DNA of 61,933 nt. Origin: Sphaerochaeta sp. UBA5849. GTDB lineage: Bacteria > Spirochaetota > Spirochaetia > Sphaerochaetales > Sphaerochaetaceae. Numbering within the stretch: the first letter of the stretch is position 1; every line of letters begins with the position of its first letter. The stretch spans positions 38,330 through 100,262 of the forward strand of contig DJGJ01000055.1 in assembly GCA_002432715.1 (NCBI GenBank). Direction: 5' to 3'. The notes beneath the pieces were generated by a model that ran no database searches, was not told where the DNA came from, and saw only the letters and a list, made by a program, of their open reading frames with translations. The translations under genes and the position numbers were made by a program. Shown one piece after another: positions 9,371-17,102 of the stretch.

Positions 9371-10009
9371 ATGAAGAGAAGATTCTTGGTCACATTGCTT
9401 GTCGTGTGTGTCTTGTTGCCTGCAGCTCTCAGTGCTGCAATCGTTGATTTGAGCCTTGGTGCTACAGCGCAGTACAAGCCGATTTTGGGTGATATTAAGG
9501 ATTCTGCAGATGCCGACGATTTCACTGGTTTCTCAAAATTTGAGAACTATGCACTTGGTGCAGACGTCCGTGTCAAGCTGTTGATTGCTGAAGTTGACTT
9601 GGTTGGTATGTTCTCCCAGAGTACGAAAAGTGGAGTCGACTATACCAAGATCGAGTTGTTGACAACTGCCGGTATTTCCATGGATTTGTTGGGATTCGCC
9701 CGCCTTGGCTTCGGACTCGGTCCGAACTGGATTATTGAAATGAACAATGACACCGGTGATTTTGTCATGTTTGAAAAAAATAATCCTAATGTACCTGTAC
9801 CTCTTGAGAATTTTGGTGATACATTTATCAACTCTCCTGTCGCCTATCGTGCAACAGTTGACTTCAACCTTGGCGGTTTGATGCTTGGTTTGAACTATAC
9901 ATTGGAAACTGATTACACTTTCAAGAATGCCCAGGAAGTGAACAAGCTTTTCGAAGCTGACATGGATGATGGCAAGTTCGGTGTTTCCCTGCTTTTCTCT
10001 CTTTTCTAG
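9371..10009 (+). CDS. Small outer-membrane beta-barrel-like protein (paralogue B)
   Basis: Protein of 212 residues with signal peptide (MKRRFLVTLLVVCVLLPAALSA) and a strand-rich mature part that ends in SLLFSLF, a typical barrel C-terminus. The frame is open from 9320, but ATG at 9371 begins a perfect signal peptide and has AAAGGGG about 6 nt upstream. It lies 54 bases after the preceding barrel gene and resembles it in length, signal peptide and glycine-rich strands, so the two look like a tandem duplication that diverged. A strong terminator follows, so the pair forms its own unit. Role unknown; porin or adhesin-like functions are possible. Confidence 0.7.
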   Translation: MKRRFLVTLLVVCVLLPAALSAAIVDLSLGATAQYKPILGDIKDSADADDFTGFSKFENYALGADVRVKLLIAEVDLVGMFSQSTKSGVDYTKIELLTTAGISMDLLGFARLGFGLGPNWIIEMNNDTGDFVMFEKNNPNVPVPLENFGDTFINSPVAYRATVDFNLGGLMLGLNYTLETDYTFKNAQEVNKLFEADMDDGKFGVSLLFSLF

Positions 10010-10029
10010 TAGCTATTCGATCATTTCCT

Positions 10030-10062
10030 CAGGCCCGGAGAAATCCGGGCCTGAGTTGCTTT
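10030..10062 (+). terminator. Rho-independent terminator after barrel genes
   Basis: A perfect 10-bp GC-rich stem (CAGGCCCGGA / TCCGGGCCTG) with a GAAA tetraloop is followed by AGTTGCTTTT. It ends the two-gene barrel unit. Confidence 0.9.
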
Positions 10063-10107
10063 TCTGCGACGTCCAAGTATGGTACATTTGCCTAGAGGAG
10101 TTCAGCC

Positions 10108-10434
10108 ATGGCCAAGAAAGGTTTTTTTCATGCATTCCTGTCATCCATCATTGTTGCAATTCTTTCATTCTTCATCATGTACTTCTTTATTCCGAGCATG
10201 AGCATGCAGTTTCTCGGGGTGAGTTTCGCTTTACGAGAGGGTTCGGTGAACTCTCAGGTCCAGACTGCCTTGGAAGCATTGAGGGTGAATCCTGAGTTCT
10301 CCCAGGAGTCCTTCGAGCGCCTTCAGTCGCTGCTCTCCAGTCCTGAGGTACAGCAGAAGCTCAAGGATGCGGCAAAGCAAGGACAACAAGCACTTGAGGA
10401 TGCAGTGAAGAACTTGTCGGATATGGCGAAATGA
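10108..10434 (+). CDS. Small single-pass membrane protein, unknown function
   Basis: Protein of 108 residues with one strongly hydrophobic segment near residues 8-30, then a polar helical tail rich in Gln, Ala and Lys (about 60-108) that could form a coiled coil. I do not recognise the family. It overlaps the MBL-fold hydrolase gene by ATGA, so it is expressed with the hydrolase and probably polA. Its start is supported by GAGGAG at 10095-10100, 7 nt upstream. Confidence 0.7.
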   Translation: MAKKGFFHAFLSSIIVAILSFFIMYFFIPSMSMQFLGVSFALREGSVNSQVQTALEALRVNPEFSQESFERLQSLLSSPEVQQKLKDAAKQGQQALEDAVKNLSDMAK

Positions 10435-11204
10435 GTCAATTGGATGTCACATTTCTCGGTACCGGCACCAGTCACGGCATTCCCGTCATTGGCTGTTCCT
10501 GCCCTGTCTGCACCTCCTCCGATCCCCGGGACACCCGCTACCGTGCAAGTATTCTTCTTCAGCAGGCGGGAAGCACCATCCTGGTCGATACTTCTCCGGA
10601 GTTCAGGCTGCAGGCTCTCAGATCCGCCTTGCATCATCTCGATGCTGTGCTCTACACACATGACCATGCCGATCACTTCAACGGCATCGATGACTTGCGG
10701 GTGTTTTGCAAAGACCGCAGTCTGCCTGTATACTGCAAGGAGGATGTGGCGCAGGCGATCCAAAGCCGTTTCAGCTATGTCCTCAACGGCGATGATATCG
10801 CCGGGGGAATTCCTCATCTGGATTTGCGGATTCTCAAACCGTATGAAGCGGTTCAAATCGGCGGTTGCAAGGTCCTGCCCATACCCATCCTTCATGGGAA
10901 ACGGGAGATATTTGCCTTTCGCATCGGCTCGTTTGCCTATGCGACCGACTGCAGTGAAGTACCCGAGCAGAGTATTGAGTACTTTGAGGGGCTCGATACC
11001 TTGGTGGTGGGTGCGTTGCGTTATTGGCCTCATCCCACCCACTACAGTGTTTTTGAAGCGGTGGCATTTGCCCGGAAAGTTGGTGCAAAACGGGTGTTCC
11101 TTACCCATTTGAGCCATGGACTGAGCCATACCGGGCTGTCCGCTGAGTTGCCTGAGGGGTTTCAGGTGGCCTATGATATGCTGCATATAGCAGTAGGGAG
11201 TTGA
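10431..11204 (+). CDS. MBL-fold metallo-hydrolase, PhnP-like
   Basis: Metallo-beta-lactamase-fold enzyme of 257 residues. The N-terminus FLGTGTSHGIPVIGC with C-x2-C (SCPVC) and the metal motif THDHADHFNGID are typical of the PhnP branch, whose characterised member cleaves phosphoribosyl cyclic phosphate. Further metal ligands are seen in ILHGKR, YATDCSE and LTHLSHG. No other phosphonate gene is nearby, so a role in C-P lyase metabolism is not supported; the protein may be a general cyclic-phosphate or nucleotide phosphodiesterase. It overlaps the small membrane protein gene (ATGA) and nearly abuts polA. Confidence 0.85.
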   Translation: MSQLDVTFLGTGTSHGIPVIGCSCPVCTSSDPRDTRYRASILLQQAGSTILVDTSPEFRLQALRSALHHLDAVLYTHDHADHFNGIDDLRVFCKDRSLPVYCKEDVAQAIQSRFSYVLNGDDIAGGIPHLDLRILKPYEAVQIGGCKVLPIPILHGKREIFAFRIGSFAYATDCSEVPEQSIEYFEGLDTLVVGALRYWPHPTHYSVFEAVAFARKVGAKRVFLTHLSHGLSHTGLSAELPEGFQVAYDMLHIAVGS

Positions 11205-11206
11205 AT

Positions 11207-14053
11207 ATGGACGAATTGTTTACAAACCAGGACTTCGATCAGGAGAAACTTGCCTTGGAGGCCAAGGATCGGGTATTGTCAGTGCCCCCTAAGCCGCAAG
11301 AGCCGAAGGCTGTGAGCCCCACCACACTCAGTAACCAGAAAAAACTCTATATCATCGATGGCTACAGCCTCATTTACCGCTCCTTTTTCGGGTTCTTTGC
11401 CAATCCGATCCGAGACGCCCAAGGCAATAATGTATCAGCAATCTACGGATTCTTCTCCACCTTGCTCAAGCTCATCCGCGAGTATAATCCCGACTATCTG
11501 GTGGTGGCGATGGACAGCATCGGACCGACGTTCCGTCACAGCTTGTACGAGCCCTACAAAGCAAACCGTGACGCGGCTCCCGAGGAGCTGCACACCCAGG
11601 TTCCGCTCATCCAGAACATCCTCAAAGCCTTGAAGATACCCACGATAGAGATGCAGGGCTTTGAGGCCGATGACATCATCGCCACGCTCAGCGACGAGGC
11701 AACCCGCCATCAGATCGACACCATCATGTTTACCGGCGACAAGGACCTTCTGCAGCTGGTCGATGAACATACCTTTGCACTCAGGCCGGCAAAGAAAAAT
11801 GAGAAGTTCTACCGGCTCATGGGGTGTGCTGAAGTAGAGGAAGAGTACGGGATAAAGCCGTCGCAGGTAGTCGATTACCTCTCCCTGCTGGGCGATTCCT
11901 CCGACAATGTTCCCGGTGTGAAGGGCATCGGGGAGAAGGGGGCTGCCAAACTTTTGCAGCAGTTCGAATCCTTGGAGGGCATTTATGCCAATCTCAAGCT
12001 CATTGCTCCCGGTTTGCAGAAGAAACTGGTCGAGGGTGAAGAGAACGCCAAGTTGAGCAAGCGCCTTGTTGAACTGAAACGAGACCTTTTCACCGTTGAG
12101 ACCTTCGACACCGAGCAGTATTTGGTACGCGATGTGGATTACGATGCCGCCGTTCCCCTGTTTCAGGAAATCGGGATGCGAAGCATCATCAAGGAGCTGG
12201 GAAGGGCCTCGAACGGAGACGGCGCCGCGCCTGCTCCTCCCAAGGCTGAAGTGAAGACGCAGGCCGGTACAGCCTCCTATGTGGCGGTTACCGATCTTGC
12301 CCAGGTCAAAAGACTGTTTGATGAAGCCGTACAGGCCGGTGGCGTGATGGCTTTCGATCTTGAGACGACCGGCTTGGATGAGATGACGGCCCAGGTGATC
12401 GGCTTCTCGTTCTGCTGGGTTGAAGGCACTTCCTACTACGTGCCTCTTGTACATGAAGGCAGGGAGCTTGTGGACAGGCGGCAGGCCAGGGACCTGCTCG
12501 ATTCCTACTTCAGCACAGCCAAGCTGTCGTTGGTGGGGCAGAACATCAAATATGACTACAAGGTTCTCAGCCAATGGGGCATCAAGGTCAAGAGCATGGT
12601 GTTTGACACCATGGTGGCTGCCTGGCTGTTGGACAGCACATCCGTCTTCAACATGGACTACCTTGCTGAAAAGTATTTGAATCACAAAACGGTCCGCTAC
12701 AGCGACATCGTGCCCAAGGACAAGCTGCTCTCGGACATCCCCCTGGACCAAGCGGTCTTCTATGGCGCTGAGGATGCCGATATCACCTTCCGTCTCTACA
12801 AACTCTTTGCCGAGCTGCTTGCGGCACGCAATCTTCGCACGCTTCTGGATGAGTTGGAAATGCCGCTGCTTCGGATCATCGCCGAGATGGAGCTTGCCGG
12901 CATCTACCTCGAACGCAAGCTCATCGAACCGCTTTCAGCGGAATTCGAGCAGCGCATCGATGCTATACGCAGTCAGATTTTTTCCATGTGCGGCCATGAG
13001 TTCAACCTGAATTCGCCTCAACAGCTTCAAGAGGTGCTCTTTGTTGAACGAAATATTCCAACCGGGGCAAAAACGCGTTCCGGGTTTTCCACCTCCACCG
13101 ATGTGCTGGAACCGTTGAGGGACAGCTATCCTGAGGTCGAGCTCATCCTTCAATACCGGATGCTCAACAAGCTCAAGACAACCTATATCGACAAACTGCC
13201 GCAGCAGATCAATGAGAAGACACAGAGGATTCATCCTTCATTTGCCCAGACCGGAACAGAAACCGGCCGGCTCTCCTGCAAGGACCCCAATCTGCAGAAC
13301 ATACCGGTCAGGACGGAGGAGGGCAGGAGAATCCGCTCAGCCTTTGTACCCAAAGCCGGCCACCTCTTCCTCTCTGCCGACTACTCCCAGATAGAGTTGG
13401 TGGTGCTGGCCCATATGGCCGACGATCCCGGCCTGAAAGGGGCGTTTGAAGCCGGTATCGACGTACACAGGTTCACCGCCAGCCTGATTTTCGATGTTCC
13501 GCTTGAGCAGGTGACAGCCGAACAACGAAGGATTGCCAAGACGATCAACTTCGGGGTCATGTACGGCATGGGAACCCACAGCCTGGCAATGGACCTGAAG
13601 ATTCCCCACTCCGAGGCGAAGCAGTTCATCGAGCAATACTTTGAACGGTATAGTGCAGTCCGCACATTTGTAGAAGAAACCAAAGCAACCTCCCAAAGAA
13701 CAGGATCGGTCTCGACGTTGCTCGGCCATGTGCGCACCATCACGGAGATCAACAGCCGCAGTGCCGTGGAACGGGCGAAAGCCGAGCGTATATCCGTCAA
13801 TACCGTCATCCAGGGAAGCGCCGCCGACATCATGAAGCTCGCCATGCTTCGAGTCGATGCCATGCTCAAGGAGCATAAGCTGGGTGCCCGCCTGTTGTTA
13901 CAGATTCATGACGAACTCATTTTTGAAGTCCCGGAAGCCGAAATTGAACAGACCAAGGCTGTCGTCAAAGAAGCATTGGAACATGCAGTTGCGCTCAGTG
14001 TCCCCTTGCGTACGAGCATCGAGGTAGGTTCCAACTGGGGGGATATCCACTGA
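11207..14053 (+). CDS. polA: DNA polymerase I with intact proofreading domain
   Basis: Protein of 948 residues with 5' nuclease, 3'-5' exonuclease and polymerase domains. The exonuclease looks active: FDLETTG, NIKYDYK and YGAEDAD supply the metal and catalytic residues that many PolA proteins have lost. Polymerase motif A is SADYSQIEL, motif B RRIAKTINFGVMYG, and motif C IHDELIFEV. About 44 extra residues precede the usual KLYIIDGYSLIYRSFF start of the 5' nuclease. I chose ATG at 11207 because GTAGGGAG (11193-11200) lies 6 nt before it; TTG at 11201 is in frame but too close. It fills gaps and removes primers in replication and repair. The coaE ATG shares its last base. Confidence 0.96.
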   Translation: MDELFTNQDFDQEKLALEAKDRVLSVPPKPQEPKAVSPTTLSNQKKLYIIDGYSLIYRSFFGFFANPIRDAQGNNVSAIYGFFSTLLKLIREYNPDYLVVAMDSIGPTFRHSLYEPYKANRDAAPEELHTQVPLIQNILKALKIPTIEMQGFEADDIIATLSDEATRHQIDTIMFTGDKDLLQLVDEHTFALRPAKKNEKFYRLMGCAEVEEEYGIKPSQVVDYLSLLGDSSDNVPGVKGIGEKGAAKLLQQFESLEGIYANLKLIAPGLQKKLVEGEENAKLSKRLVELKRDLFTVETFDTEQYLVRDVDYDAAVPLFQEIGMRSIIKELGRASNGDGAAPAPPKAEVKTQAGTASYVAVTDLAQVKRLFDEAVQAGGVMAFDLETTGLDEMTAQVIGFSFCWVEGTSYYVPLVHEGRELVDRRQARDLLDSYFSTAKLSLVGQNIKYDYKVLSQWGIKVKSMVFDTMVAAWLLDSTSVFNMDYLAEKYLNHKTVRYSDIVPKDKLLSDIPLDQAVFYGAEDADITFRLYKLFAELLAARNLRTLLDELEMPLLRIIAEMELAGIYLERKLIEPLSAEFEQRIDAIRSQIFSMCGHEFNLNSPQQLQEVLFVERNIPTGAKTRSGFSTSTDVLEPLRDSYPEVELILQYRMLNKLKTTYIDKLPQQINEKTQRIHPSFAQTGTETGRLSCKDPNLQNIPVRTEEGRRIRSAFVPKAGHLFLSADYSQIELVVLAHMADDPGLKGAFEAGIDVHRFTASLIFDVPLEQVTAEQRRIAKTINFGVMYGMGTHSLAMDLKIPHSEAKQFIEQYFERYSAVRTFVEETKATSQRTGSVSTLLGHVRTITEINSRSAVERAKAERISVNTVIQGSAADIMKLAMLRVDAMLKEHKLGARLLLQIHDELIFEVPEAEIEQTKAVVKEALEHAVALSVPLRTSIEVGSNWGDIH

Positions 14054-14661
14054 TGCTGGTGATTGGAATCACGGGGAAAGCCTGTGCAGGGAAGAACGCA
14101 TACTCCTCGGTTTTTGCATCGTTTGGGTTTCCCGTCGTGGATGTCGATACCTTGGGGCACGCAGCGTTGCAGACAAGCGAACAAAAGATTATCCAAGCCT
14201 TTGGAAGCGACATCCTGACCGGCGGGGCCATTGACCGGAAGAAGTTGGGGGCCCTGGTGTTCTCAGATCCAAGAAAGCTCAAAGTGCTGGAAAGCATCTC
14301 CCATCCCGAGATGGTTGAGGCTTGCAAGCACATGATCGACCAGGCGAGGCAGCAGAACAAAGAGGCAATCATTCTCAATGCCGCGCTGCTCGGCCGAATG
14401 GGTTTGGCCGACCTCTGTGACCATATCGTGTTCATTCAAGCCCCGCTTTTGGTCAGGTACCTGAGGGCGAAAGGCAGGGAGCGACTTTCCTGGAAGCGTT
14501 TTCTTGACCGCGAGCGTGCACAGAAGGACATCAATGTCGCCTCCCTGGCAGGGAAAAAACCGGTGAAGGTGTTGCACAATACCCGCTCAAGAACGTTAAT
14601 TCATCGACAAGTTGCAACCTATTGTGCTACGATAGGATTACCGATTTCTCCACAGTTTTGA
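14053..14661 (+). CDS. coaE: Dephospho-CoA kinase, divergent P-loop
   Basis: Enzyme of 202 residues for the last step of coenzyme A synthesis. The N-terminus GITGKACAGKN lies where the CoaE P-loop (GLTGGIGSGKS-like) belongs, followed by the acidic DVDTLGHAAL motif and SHPEMVEA, all in the right order and spacing. The P-loop Ser/Thr is replaced by Asn, and the usual PLLFE stretch reads AALLGR. These are real departures from the E. coli pattern; they may be lineage-specific. It overlaps the last base of polA, so the two are coupled. Identity is supported by layout and size. Confidence 0.82.
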   Translation: MLVIGITGKACAGKNAYSSVFASFGFPVVDVDTLGHAALQTSEQKIIQAFGSDILTGGAIDRKKLGALVFSDPRKLKVLESISHPEMVEACKHMIDQARQQNKEAIILNAALLGRMGLADLCDHIVFIQAPLLVRYLRAKGRERLSWKRFLDRERAQKDINVASLAGKKPVKVLHNTRSRTLIHRQVATYCATIGLPISPQF

Positions 14662-14686
14662 AATCGTGGCAATATGAGGGTTTGAT

Positions 14687-15931
14687 ATGAATAAAGCGGT
14701 TCGGATCAATGTACTGGTCATCACCATAGTGGTGACATTGTTTGTATTCGCAGGACTGTGGTTTATGCGTCCTGGTGTACCAAATGAAATCCTTGAGCAA
14801 GCAAGGCAGAGACAGTCCGTACCCCTGATGGAGGTTCAGCCTCCAGTCAAAAAGCCCTCTGTCCAAGACGTCTCAAATACCCTGGCCTTGGCCAAGGAAC
14901 TCCTTCCCACACTCAAACAGGAGTTGGAAGGGCCGCTTGCGCAGTCCATCCGATCCCAGTTGCTTGCCGACCAGGCATTGGCCTTTGAGTTGTCCAAGTC
15001 TGTCCAGCCCTTGTTGGCCGAAGCTCTGCAATCACAACTGGGGAATTTCCGTCAGGAGATGGAGCAATCGATGCTTTCCAATCTTCAAGCCCTCAGGGAA
15101 AACCTGCAGGCTGATGCGGTTGCTAATGGAAATCAGATACAGTCGGTCATGTCGGAGGCGATTGCGAGCAACAAGGCAGAGTTGTTGAGCCTCCTGCCGC
15201 AACTTGTTGATGCAAAGATTCCCCAGGTGGTGGAGCAGGTGGTCGCGCAATTGGAGGCAAACAAGGAAAGTTATCTTGCAAGCCTGCGAGAGAGCATTGC
15301 CCCTGCTTTGGAGGAGTCGGACTTGATTGCCTTGTATGACACTTATCGCAACCAGATTGTGCTCGACCTGGTGCCTGCTTTGCTGGACGAGATGGAGACG
15401 ACTGTGAGGGAAGAGGTGAATGCCTATGTTGCATCCATGCCCCTGGTAAGGGTCCCTGCAGCTCCTTCAGTGAAACGTCCTTCAATACAAGTACAGGCTC
15501 AAAGCGAAACGGCGCCTGTCGCCCCGGTCGTTGAAATTGCACCAGAGGTGGTGACGTCGCCAAGCGAGATGGAGACTGCTCCAATTATTCTCCAGGAAGA
15601 ACCTGCAGAGCCCATTGCTGAACCCGTTTCCGTCCCCAGCGCTCCGAGTGTCGCACCCGCTGTCGTCCAGCCTGCAGAGCCCATTCCGAGCGCTCCGGTC
15701 CCAGCACTGGTTCTTGTGCAACCTGCGGCTCCTTCGATCCCCAAGACAGTGCAGACCACGGTGACAGTCGAGGCCCCGTCGGTACCCAAGCAAGGACAGC
15801 CCATCATTACGGTTCCTGTCTTTGAAGAAAAGGAGAAGGTGGTGTTCCTTGCTCCCGAGGAGTATGAGAGACAGCGTCAGGAGATACGAAACAAGGCTAT
15901 CGAGGATGTTCTGAAGAGGATTGCTCCATAG
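14687..15931 (+). CDS. Membrane-anchored helical protein with Pro/Ala-rich tail, unknown
   Basis: Protein of 414 residues that I do not recognise. One membrane segment near residues 8-28 is preceded by a basic end, so the rest should be extracytoplasmic. Residues about 45-245 are polar and helix-prone with many Leu, Gln and Glu (likely coiled coil). Residues about 255-385 are a low-complexity Pro/Ala/Val/Glu linker with repeats such as EPIPSAPVPA, and a short charged end follows. This anchor-coiled coil-Pro/Ala linker layout resembles envelope-spanning tethers, but that is only a comparison. It starts 25 bases after coaE and its last 35 bases overlap the convergent aminomutase gene. Confidence 0.75.
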   Translation: MNKAVRINVLVITIVVTLFVFAGLWFMRPGVPNEILEQARQRQSVPLMEVQPPVKKPSVQDVSNTLALAKELLPTLKQELEGPLAQSIRSQLLADQALAFELSKSVQPLLAEALQSQLGNFRQEMEQSMLSNLQALRENLQADAVANGNQIQSVMSEAIASNKAELLSLLPQLVDAKIPQVVEQVVAQLEANKESYLASLRESIAPALEESDLIALYDTYRNQIVLDLVPALLDEMETTVREEVNAYVASMPLVRVPAAPSVKRPSIQVQAQSETAPVAPVVEIAPEVVTSPSEMETAPIILQEEPAEPIAEPVSVPSAPSVAPAVVQPAEPIPSAPVPALVLVQPAAPSIPKTVQTTVTVEAPSVPKQGQPIITVPVFEEKEKVVFLAPEEYERQRQEIRNKAIEDVLKRIAP

Positions 15932-16988
15932 GGTCGGGATAGGTTCTTGTTTCACCCTCTACGGTCCTGAAGGACCAGAGCCCGCAACCGGATTGTTCGG
16001 AGAGGTATCCTTGCATCAAGGGTACCTTTCCTCCTCCTTGGGGAAGGTCGATTGCATACAAAGGCATGGCCAGTCCGCTCAGGCGCTTCCTGAGCTCGGC
16101 CTCGATCGCCAGCCCCTCCTTGAGGGGTACCCGAAAATGAGCTGTCCCCGATACCAAGTCTCCTTGGAAGAGGTAGTAAGGCTTGATGCGGTTGAAAACC
16201 AAGGTGTTGCACAGCTCTTCCAGGGTGGAGACCTCGTCATTCACTCCCTTCAGCAGCACCGTCTGGTTCATCGCAGGAATTCCCCCATCAACAAAAAGCC
16301 TGACCGCCTCGATCGCCCGGGCTGTCAACTCACGAGGGTGGTTGAACTGTGTCATCAGATAAAACGGGGCGCTGTCGAACTGCTTGAGCATGGCGATCAA
16401 ATCGGCTTTGATGCGCATCGGATAGGATGCAGGCATCCTGCTGCAGAGGCGGATGACCAAGTCGGGCCGTTTGTCCCTGAATGCTTTGATCATCTTTTCG
16501 AGTGCTTTGTTTGAAAGCGTGAGGACATCGCCGCCGGTAAAGAGGATTTCTTTCACTTCGGGATGAACATGAACGTAGGCTGCTGCCTGCTCTACCTGCT
16601 GTTTGGTGGCCGGTCCTTGGAAGGTGCCGGTAAAACGCCTACGGAAGCAGTAGCGGCAATGGAGGGGGCAGACATCGGTTGTCAAGAATGCCACCCGGCT
16701 CTGATAGCGGTGGATGAGACGGTCGGTGACACTGTGGTCGACTTCTGCCAGCGGATCAAGGTGTTCTTCAAAAAGCACCTGTTGTTCCCGCCTGGTGGGA
16801 ACAACCTGGCGGCGGATGGGATCCTCTGGGTCGTTCTTGTCGATGAGAGCAAGAAAATAGCAGGGAATTTTCAGAGGCAGGGAGGTAGGATCATCAGAGT
16901 CGAACAACCATTCATCCTCGGTGAGCGCTAGATGGGTGCTTAACGCTTCTTTGGATGTAATGATGGTTGACTGTCGGTGTTTGTGCAT
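15897..16988 (-). CDS. KamA-family radical SAM lysine 2,3-aminomutase-like protein
   Basis: Protein of 363 residues with the radical SAM cluster motif C-x3-C-x2-C in TTDVCPLHCRYCFRRR and the PLP-binding Lys in DLPQGGGKVPL. The family includes lysine 2,3-aminomutase (free lysine to beta-lysine) and EpmB, which makes beta-lysine for EF-P. Its size is like EpmB (about 342), but Asp residues in FQGDL and AIDLPQGGGK match the substrate-amine-binding pair of lysine aminomutase as I remember it. An efp-epmA pair lies about 12 kb away, so beta-lysine supply for EF-P is a reasonable inference. No good ribosome site precedes the ATG. The 3' end overlaps the convergent gene by 35 bases. Confidence 0.85.
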   Translation of the reverse strand: MHKHRQSTIITSKEALSTHLALTEDEWLFDSDDPTSLPLKIPCYFLALIDKNDPEDPIRRQVVPTRREQQVLFEEHLDPLAEVDHSVTDRLIHRYQSRVAFLTTDVCPLHCRYCFRRRFTGTFQGPATKQQVEQAAAYVHVHPEVKEILFTGGDVLTLSNKALEKMIKAFRDKRPDLVIRLCSRMPASYPMRIKADLIAMLKQFDSAPFYLMTQFNHPRELTARAIEAVRLFVDGGIPAMNQTVLLKGVNDEVSTLEELCNTLVFNRIKPYYLFQGDLVSGTAHFRVPLKEGLAIEAELRKRLSGLAMPLYAIDLPQGGGKVPLMQGYLSEQSGCGLWSFRTVEGETRTYPDPMEQSSSEHPR

Positions 16989-17028
16989 GACGAAGGTGTA
17001 CCGTAAAGTCAGAATTTCGTCCAGAGCA

Positions 17029-17037
17029 TGGTATAAT
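17029..17037 (+). promoter_or_regulatory. Extended -10 promoter for the MFS gene
   Basis: TG-G-TATAAT, a full extended -10 with perfect TATAAT at 17032-17037. The expected -35 position is poor, which is tolerable for extended -10 promoters. Predicted leader is about 60 nt. A dyad ATTTCA-N8-TGAAAT at 17056-17075 lies just downstream and could be an operator (weak). Confidence 0.6.
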
Positions 17038-17102
17038 ACTCATCATATCGTAATAATTTCATGGTACACTGAAATCAACTGCACGCACAAAGGAGTTGTT
17101 GT

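Noticed and set aside
15952..16931. Long open frames on the plus strand opposite the aminomutase-like gene
   Set aside because: They are antisense shadows; the minus-strand protein has the radical SAM and PLP motifs.
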